DNA of 40,069 nucleotides from NCBI GenBank assembly GCA_017643305.1, contig JAEPNQ010000032.1, positions 1 to 40,069 of the forward strand, in the 5' to 3' direction. Of this stretch, positions 34,977-40,069 are shown piece by piece. Both the position numbers and the translations under genes were made by a program. Under the pieces are notes generated by a model that saw only the letters and a list, made by a program, of their open reading frames with translations, searched no databases and was not told the origin of the DNA. This DNA comes from Marinibacterium sp. (GTDB lineage: Bacteria; Pseudomonadota; Alphaproteobacteria; Rhodobacterales; Rhodobacteraceae). Numbering within the stretch: position 1 is the stretch's first letter; each line of letters starts with the position of its first letter.

Positions 34977-37027
34977 TACTCAGCCGCGATCGGGGCCTCG
35001 TCGCGTGCGCTTGCATTTCGGCTAAGCTCTGCCATCAGGGACGACGCCCGTGCAATCGGGTTGGTTAGGTAGTGATCTGCCACCGCCGCGCCAAAAGCCG
35101 CGGTGTCCAGCGCCCCGGCTTCGGGGATCTGCCACGCGTTTTCCGGCACCTCGTCGATGGCGGACAGATGCGGCACCTCTGCGGCCAGTGCCTGACGCAG
35201 ATGTGCAATCGAATCGTAAGACAGCGGTGCGCCCAATTCTCCGGACAGCGCGCGCAGGATGGCCCAGTTCTCTTTCGACTCACCCGGACCGTAAATCGCC
35301 CGAAGGGCAAGCTGTGGGCGGCCTTCGGTGTTCACGAACAGACCCGGCTCCTCGGTATAGGCCGCCCCTGGCAGGATCACGTCGGCACGATGCGCACCGC
35401 GGTCGCCATGGCTGCCTTGATAAATCACAAAGGTGCGGTTTTCATCACCAACCGCTTCGCCGCTTGAGGCACCTGCGATATCCACTTCGTCCGCGCCAAG
35501 ATTGTAGATCACGTCAGCCTCTTGAAGGGCTTCCATCCCGTCGGGGTTGGTCGCGCCCACATCCATCGCGCCCACACGCCCGGCGGCAGTGTGCAGGACC
35601 AGTATACCGGATTTGGTGCTTTCGGCCAGTTTCATCGCATTGGCCAGCACGGCGGCGCCGTCTTCGCGCTGCAATGCGGCCTGACCAACGATGATGACCG
35701 ACGGTTTTTCACCCATTTCAGAATGATCGTGGCGCAGCAGTTCAGAAATGGTGTCTGGTCCAGTTCCCAGATGGGAATATTCATACTTTAGATCAATGGC
35801 TTCACCGATCACGCCGACATTAGCACCACGCAGCCAAGTCTTACGGATGCGAGCGTTCAGCACCGGTGCTTCGTCGCGCGGGTTGGTACCGATCAGCATA
35901 ATGGCTTCCGCGCCATCGATGTCTTCGATCGTCGCGGTACCGACATAAGCCGACCGGTTGCCAGCAGGCAGCTTGGCCCCGTCAGTGCGGCATTCCACGA
36001 CACCGCCCTGCCCTTCAATCAGCTGTTTCAGCGCAAAGCTGGCCTCGACCGAGGCCAGATCTCCCACCAGACCGGCCAGCTTGGAAGCGCCTTTGATGGC
36101 ATACGCGGCTTTGCTCAGCGCTTCAGGCCATGTGGCGGGGCGCAATTTACCGTTTTCACGAATGTAAGGCTTGTCCAGTCGCTGGCGACGAAGCCCGTCC
36201 CAGACGAAACGCGTTTTGTCCGCGATCCATTCTTCGTTCACGCCATCATGGTTACGCGGCAGGATGCGCATGACCTCGCGCCCCTTGCTGTCGACCCGGA
36301 TATTGGATCCCAGCGCATCCATTACGTCGATGGTTTCGGTCTTGGTCAGCTCCCAAGGACGTGCGGTGAACGCATAAGGTTTCGACGTTAGCGCACCCAC
36401 CGGACACAGGTCGATGATGTTGCCCTGCAGGTTCGAATCGAGTGTCTGGTTCAGGTAGGAAGTGATTTCCGCATCTTCCCCACGCCCGGTCTGGCCCATC
36501 TGGGTGATACCGGCGACTTCGGTCGTGAAACGGACACAGCGGGTGCAGGAAATACAGCGTGTCATGGTCGTGGCCACCAGCGGGCCAAGGTCCAGATCAT
36601 CCACCGCGCGCTTGGCTTCGTTAAACCGGGTATCGGACATGCCATAGGCCATAGCCTGGTCCTGCAGATCGCATTCACCGCCCTGGTCGCAGATCGGGCA
36701 ATCCAGCGGGTGATTGATCAGCAAAAACTCCATGACCCCTTCGCGGGCCTTCTTGACCATGGGAGAATTGGTTTTGACCACTGGTGGCCGGCCTTCGGGC
36801 CCCGGACGCAGATCACGCACCTGCATCGCACAGGACGCTGCCGGCTTCGGTGGGCCGCCTACAACCTCTACCAGACACATCCGACAATTGCCCGCAATTG
36901 ACAGCCGTTCATGATAGCAGAAACGCGGGATCTCGATCCCTGCTTCTTCACAGGCCTGGATCAGGGTCATTGCCCCGTCTACTTCCAGTTCAGTGCCGTC
37001 GATGATGATCTTGCGGAGGTCTGACAT
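34976..37027 (-). CDS. nuoG: NADH-quinone oxidoreductase subunit G
   Basis: Largest peripheral-arm subunit (683 aa) of complex I, holding several clusters. N-terminal [2Fe-2S] ligands are C37, C48, C51 and C66; next H106, C110, C113 and C119 ([14 protein letters not shown]); then a [4Fe-4S] site at C158, C161, C164 and C208 (CISCTRC, LCPVGAL). The remainder is a molybdopterin-oxidoreductase-like domain without cofactor. The length is close to mitochondrial-type NuoG (about 680-690 aa), shorter than the 900-aa enterobacterial form. Its start lies 3 bp after the DUF5333-like gene and its stop overlaps the lipoprotein ATG. Confidence 0.96.
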   Translation of the reverse strand: MSDLRKIIIDGTELEVDGAMTLIQACEEAGIEIPRFCYHERLSIAGNCRMCLVEVVGGPPKPAASCAMQVRDLRPGPEGRPPVVKTNSPMVKKAREGVMEFLLINHPLDCPICDQGGECDLQDQAMAYGMSDTRFNEAKRAVDDLDLGPLVATTMTRCISCTRCVRFTTEVAGITQMGQTGRGEDAEITSYLNQTLDSNLQGNIIDLCPVGALTSKPYAFTARPWELTKTETIDVMDALGSNIRVDSKGREVMRILPRNHDGVNEEWIADKTRFVWDGLRRQRLDKPYIRENGKLRPATWPEALSKAAYAIKGASKLAGLVGDLASVEASFALKQLIEGQGGVVECRTDGAKLPAGNRSAYVGTATIEDIDGAEAIMLIGTNPRDEAPVLNARIRKTWLRGANVGVIGEAIDLKYEYSHLGTGPDTISELLRHDHSEMGEKPSVIIVGQAALQREDGAAVLANAMKLAESTKSGILVLHTAAGRVGAMDVGATNPDGMEALQEADVIYNLGADEVDIAGASSGEAVGDENRTFVIYQGSHGDRGAHRADVILPGAAYTEEPGLFVNTEGRPQLALRAIYGPGESKENWAILRALSGELGAPLSYDSIAHLRQALAAEVPHLSAIDEVPENAWQIPEAGALDTAAFGAAVADHYLTNPIARASSLMAELSRNASARDEAPIAAE

Positions 37028-37030
37028 GGC

Positions 37031-37441
37031 TCACTTCGCTTTCAGATAGATCCCAATCGCGCTGGACCGGGCGATTTCCTTTTTGCCGAGAGCACAGAAA
37101 CTCTCGGGCTTCGAATAGCTGACGCCGTTGGCTGACAAATAGGCCTTGCCCTTGATGCGCATTCGCTGCTGTTCTGATTTCGATTCGACATAGGCGCGGA
37201 TTTCGTCATCGCTATACCCCAGATCGTTGGCGTGGGCACGCAATTGATACATTTTGCCGATCGCTTTCAAGCGCAAACCGGAAATGCTGTCGCAATACTC
37301 GTCGATCTCGTTGGCAATGGCGATGTAATACAGCGTATCGTCTATTTCCCGCACGTCGCGCAGCGGAGGTTTGGCCAGGGCCAATGTCGGCAATGCAATC
37401 GCAAGAACGGCAATAAAGGCGATGGGTCTGGTTACAAACAT
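37031..37441 (-). CDS. Secreted DUF5333-like protein
   Basis: Protein of 136 aa from ATG 37441, chosen because GGAGG stands seven bases upstream; it begins with a signal peptide (MFVTRPIAFIAVLAIALPTLALA). The mature protein is helical, with YYIAIANEIDEYCDSI, AHANDLGYSDDEIRAYVE, and a C-terminal part with a second Cys (ESFCALGKKEI). It resembles the DUF5333 family of unknown function, which is confined largely to Rhodobacterales. The two cysteines may form a periplasmic disulfide. It sits 3 bp before nuoG, so cotranslation is likely; function unknown. Confidence 0.75.
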   Translation of the reverse strand: MFVTRPIAFIAVLAIALPTLALAKPPLRDVREIDDTLYYIAIANEIDEYCDSISGLRLKAIGKMYQLRAHANDLGYSDDEIRAYVESKSEQQRMRIKGKAYLSANGVSYSKPESFCALGKKEIARSSAIGIYLKAK

Positions 37442-37540
37442 GGGTAATCCTCCATTGAACGGCAGGATCAAAACGCCTCAACAGGCAGATGTTATGCAAT
37501 AGCACGCCCGGGTCTGCGCGGAGATATGCCGTTTTCGGCC

Positions 37541-37906
37541 TCACTGCGGATCACATGTCCCTTGAAAGGTCAGGCGACCATCGGTGATAAGCAGGTTCTG
37601 CGGTTCGGTGGCCGGACCAACGGTCCAGTCGATGCGCGAGGTGCCAAAATTCTTGATGCAATACCGCGTACCTTCATATCCACCCGCGGCGCGTGCGCCA
37701 TCCAGCGATTGCTCCACATTCCGAATCGAGACCGTGAAATCGCGCAGCGTATTTTTCTTGTCGATCGGGCTAGCATCGGTGCGGAAGTAATAGCCGCCAA
37801 AGGTGACCCGGTCTTCAGGGCGGTCGCAACCGGTCACCAGAACGGCAACACAGCAGGAGAAGACCGCGAACAGCCCCAATCGCCCCGGCGTTTTTCGCAT
37901 ACCCAT
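37541..37906 (-). CDS. Predicted lipoprotein downstream of nuoF
   Basis: Unrecognised protein of 121 aa with a lipoprotein signal: basic start, hydrophobic core, and lipobox VTGC at about residues 24-27. The mature part has DRVTFGGYYFRTDASPIDKK, a beta-like stretch DFTVSIRNVEQSLDGAR and two more cysteines (TRYCIKNFG near 83 and GTCDPQ at the end), again a possible disulfide pair. A second ATG two codons later is an equal start candidate; neither has a good ribosome-binding site. It is separated from nuoF by 443 bp with remnants, and from the DUF5333-like gene by 99 bp. Confidence 0.65.
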   Translation of the reverse strand: MGMRKTPGRLGLFAVFSCCVAVLVTGCDRPEDRVTFGGYYFRTDASPIDKKNTLRDFTVSIRNVEQSLDGARAAGGYEGTRYCIKNFGTSRIDWTVGPATEPQNLLITDGRLTFQGTCDPQ

Positions 37907-38044
37907 GTTTGGCTCGCATCCATCTTTACAAATAGCTCAGCACGCAGATGCCGAATGATCAGTAGCTGGCTCCGTATCGCCTTCCAGCGACAAAATTTCA
38001 AGCTGTTCTGGGCATTTCAAGCCTTATAGACGCGCGGTTCAATG

Positions 38045-38310
38045 TCACGCGGCCGCATCGTAACAACCCTTGTCGCGCCAAAGCACCGCATCGTGCAGAT
38101 CCGACCAGTCAAACACATTCTGCAACAAACCTTCGACGCGCACGCGAGCCAGTCAGTCCAGCACCTCTTAAGCGGCGAGTGGTGATCGCCCGGCGCGCAC
38201 CATTTCGGCAGTTCGATCCGCACTCTGGCTAAGTCGTAACGATCCAAGCGCAAACCGAGGTTGCGATCGGACAAAGCACGATCGGCGTCGGTGTCGCCGC
38301 CGTGTTTCAC
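38045..38310 (-). pseudogene. Unidentified gene remnant after nuoF
   Basis: The stretch 37907-38349 has no intact gene. In it the minus strand reads VKHGGDTDADRALSDRN, LRLDRYDLARVRIELPKW and HSPLKRCWTDWLA in one frame (from GTG 38310, or in frame back to the nuoF stop), then, after a one-base shift near 38150, RVRVEGLLQNVFDWSDLHD and AVLWRDKGCYDAAA in another, ending TGA at 38045. The joined sequence is protein-like with consistent codon use, suggesting a frameshifted gene, but no family was recognised. Below 38045 down to 37907 nothing was seen. Confidence 0.4.
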
Positions 38311-38349
38311 CTCCAGCCAGCCAATCTCCGCGCTGACACAGAGATCGTT

Positions 38350-39648
38350 TTACTCTGCCGCAACCGCCGTCACACGGCCTGTGCGCTTGGCCTTGATCCG
38401 GTCTTCAATCTCATCCCGGAAATGGCGCACCAAGCCCTGGATTGGCCAGGCGGCTGCGTCGCCCAAGGCACAGATGGTGTGACCCTCGACCTGCTTGGTC
38501 ACGTCCAGCAGCATGTCGATTTCCTCAACCTCGGCCTCGCCTGTCACCAGCCGGTCCATGACCCGCATCATCCACCCCGTGCCTTCCCGGCACGGCGTGC
38601 ACTGGCCACAGCTTTCGTGTTTGTAGAACTTCGACAGCCGCCAGATCGCTTTGATGATGTCGGTGGACTGGTCCATCACAATTACCGCTGCCGTCCCCAG
38701 CCCAGAGCGTTGTTCGCGCAGCCAGTCGAAATCCATGATCGCGTCCTTGCGCATCACATCCGCCGGAAGGCAGGGCACCGACGACCCCCCTGGGATCACA
38801 GCCTTGAGATTGTCCCAGCCGCCCCGGATGCCGCCGCAGTGGCGGTCAATCAGTTCGTCAAAGGAGATCGACATGGCCTCTTCGACAACGCAGGGGTTGT
38901 TGACGTGGCCGGAAATTGCAAACAGCTTGGTGCCTGCATTATTGGCCCGGCCAAAGCCCGAGAACCAATCCGCCCCGCGTCGAAGAATAGTGGGCACAAC
39001 CGCAATCGATTCCACGTTGTTCACCGTAGTCGGGCAACCATAGAGCCCCGCACCCGCCGGGAAAGGCGGCTTCATGCGCGGCATGCCTTTTTTGCCTTCA
39101 AGGCTTTCCAGCAGCGCGGTTTCTTCACCGCAGATATACGCGCCTGCACCATGATGCAGGAACAGGTCAAAATCCCAGCCGGAGCCAGCGGCATTCTTGC
39201 CCAGCAGGCCAGCATCGTAACATTCGTCAATCGCGGTCTGCAGCGCTTCACGTTCGCGAATATATTCGCCGCGTAGGTAGATGTAGCATGCATGCGCGTT
39301 CATCGCGAAAGACGCGATCAGGCAGCCTTCGATCAGCGTGTGCGGATCGTGGCGCATGATTTCGCGATCCTTGCAGGTGCCGGGTTCGGATTCGTCCGCG
39401 TTGACCACCAGATAGGACGGGCGGCCATCGCTTTCCTTCGGCATGAAGGACCATTTCAGCCCGGTAGGGAAGCCCGCACCGCCGCGCCCGCGCAGGCCGC
39501 TGGCCTTGGTCTGTTCCACGACCCAGTCACGGCCCTTCTGGATCAGGCCCGCGGTGCCATCCCAATGGCCCCGCGCCTTGGCCCCGGCCAACGTGCGGTC
39601 ATGCATGCCATACAGGTTGGTGAAGATCCGGTCTTCGTCTTTCAGCAT
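38350..39648 (-). CDS. nuoF: NADH-quinone oxidoreductase subunit F
   Basis: NADH-binding flavoprotein subunit (432 aa) with FMN and cluster N3. Motifs: [18 protein letters not shown] (NADH/FMN glycine loop), [34 protein letters not shown] (FMN), and [15 protein letters not shown] with C-terminal [14 protein letters not shown], which together supply the four cluster cysteines. Length is normal. AGGGG lies nine bases before ATG 39648. It follows the DUF5337-like gene by 6 bp. Confidence 0.97.
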   Translation of the reverse strand: MLKDEDRIFTNLYGMHDRTLAGAKARGHWDGTAGLIQKGRDWVVEQTKASGLRGRGGAGFPTGLKWSFMPKESDGRPSYLVVNADESEPGTCKDREIMRHDPHTLIEGCLIASFAMNAHACYIYLRGEYIREREALQTAIDECYDAGLLGKNAAGSGWDFDLFLHHGAGAYICGEETALLESLEGKKGMPRMKPPFPAGAGLYGCPTTVNNVESIAVVPTILRRGADWFSGFGRANNAGTKLFAISGHVNNPCVVEEAMSISFDELIDRHCGGIRGGWDNLKAVIPGGSSVPCLPADVMRKDAIMDFDWLREQRSGLGTAAVIVMDQSTDIIKAIWRLSKFYKHESCGQCTPCREGTGWMMRVMDRLVTGEAEVEEIDMLLDVTKQVEGHTICALGDAAAWPIQGLVRHFRDEIEDRIKAKRTGRVTAVAAE

Positions 39649-39654
39649 GAAGGC

Positions 39655-39879
39655 TTACCCCTGATTATCCCGGCGCGCGCGCCAGATTTGGTAAATATTC
39701 ACAAACGCCCATACAAATCCGGCGAGCGAGAAGAAGTAGAACAGCATTTCAAACCGCGGCTCTAGGCGAAGGACCTGTACCAGCCACGGCGCAAGAATGG
39801 CCAGTACGCCGGATGCCGCAATCACCGAACCGGTGATGCGGCCTTTGCGAACCAGCGTCTGTTCCAAGTCTTGCGCCAT
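39655..39879 (-). CDS. DUF5337-like small membrane protein
   Basis: 74-aa protein with two hydrophobic segments (GSVIAASGVLAILAPWLVQVL and FYFFSLAGFVWAFVNIY) joined by a short acidic/basic loop, and charged ends (MAQDLEQTLVRKGR, WRARRDNQG). It resembles the DUF5337 family of unknown function found mainly in Rhodobacterales and commonly located between nuoE and nuoF. It could be a supernumerary membrane protein of complex I or an assembly aid; evidence is only position. Confidence 0.75.
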   Translation of the reverse strand: MAQDLEQTLVRKGRITGSVIAASGVLAILAPWLVQVLRLEPRFEMLFYFFSLAGFVWAFVNIYQIWRARRDNQG

Positions 39880-39898
39880 GTGTGTTTACGTCCGCCCG

Positions 39899-40069
39899 CT
39901 ATTTCTTCTTGCGGGCAGAAAACTCTGTTTCTCCGCCAGCGGCCAGGGTTGTTGCCTGACCGATCCAGTCGTCGCGTGAGATACGGCCCTTGAAGGACAG
40001 GACATCGTCCATGCGGGCGACATCGTCTTCGGACCAGCCTGCGATCTGGGCAAAGCTTGTCACCCCAGC
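39899..40069 (-). CDS. nuoE: C-terminal end of NuoE (partial)
   Basis: The last 56 codons of a gene entering from the right edge read AGVTSFAQIAGWSEDDVARM then DDVLSFKGRISRDDWIGQA and finish GGETEFSARKKK. This matches the C-terminal tail of alphaproteobacterial NuoE, an extension beyond the thioredoxin-like [2Fe-2S] domain that resembles a helix-hairpin-helix fold seen in DNA-binding proteins; the catalytic domain itself lies outside the window. It precedes the DUF5337-like gene by 19 bp. The assignment relies on operon order and this tail. Confidence 0.75.
   Translation of the reverse strand, partial: AGVTSFAQIAGWSEDDVARMDDVLSFKGRISRDDWIGQATTLAAGGETEFSARKKK

Noticed and set aside
1-40069. 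tRNA, rRNA, CRISPR, insertion sequence or prophage
   Set aside because: None of the expected signatures (cloverleaf with CCA, regular spaced repeats, transposase or phage structural motifs) was seen on either strand.

Overview
The window reads as a chromosomal segment of a marine-type alphaproteobacterium of the Rhodobacterales (roseobacter/Rhodobacteraceae). The basis is high GC content, the envelope/translation cluster pyrH-frr-uppS-cdsA-dxr-rseP, a complex I (nuo) operon interrupted by small lineage-specific genes and followed by birA, coaX and an RNase J, and recurrent roseobacter-type intergenic hairpin sequences. Family assignments come from motif and protein recognition only; no search was run.

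Layout. (1) 166-5721, minus strand: pyrH, frr, uppS, cdsA, dxr and rseP, in that order of transcription. They couple pyrimidine supply, ribosome recycling, isoprenoid and phospholipid precursors and envelope-stress proteolysis. (2) 5908-11902, plus strand: miaA, then a peptide/opine-type ABC importer made of two permeases and one double ATPase, with no binding-protein gene beside it. (3) 12014-17104, mixed: a monooxygenase-fold gene with a damaged 5' end, a TPR sulfotransferase, a lytic transglycosylase, ssb, an AlkC-type DNA repair gene and an atypical short-chain dehydrogenase. (4) 17248-18750: a decaying stretch holding a Hint-domain gene with three frameshifts (plus strand) and an NTF2/SnoaL-like gene with in-frame stops and a frameshift (minus strand). 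(5) 18883-22971, plus strand: prfC overlapping a glycosyltransferase by four bases, then a DEAD-box RNA helicase with its own promoter and terminator.

(6) 23020-40069, minus strand: the nuo operon, entered inside the 3' end of nuoE, then a DUF5337-like membrane protein, nuoF, a gene remnant, a lipoprotein, a DUF5333-like secreted protein, nuoG, a second lipoprotein, nuoH, nuoI, a cysteine-free carboxymuconolactone-decarboxylase-like protein, nuoJ, nuoK, nuoL, nuoM and nuoN, followed by birA, coaX and RNase J. Many junctions overlap by 1-4 bases, so most of it is probably one long transcript. The helicase and RNase J genes converge at a terminator near 23000.

No tRNA, rRNA, CRISPR array, insertion sequence or prophage was seen. 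The most informative oddities are the small accessory proteins inside the nuo operon, the run of pseudogenes at 17.2-18.8 kb, an in-frame nonsense codon in the monooxygenase-fold gene, a short-chain dehydrogenase lacking the Tyr/Lys pair, and a family of dispersed intergenic hairpins.
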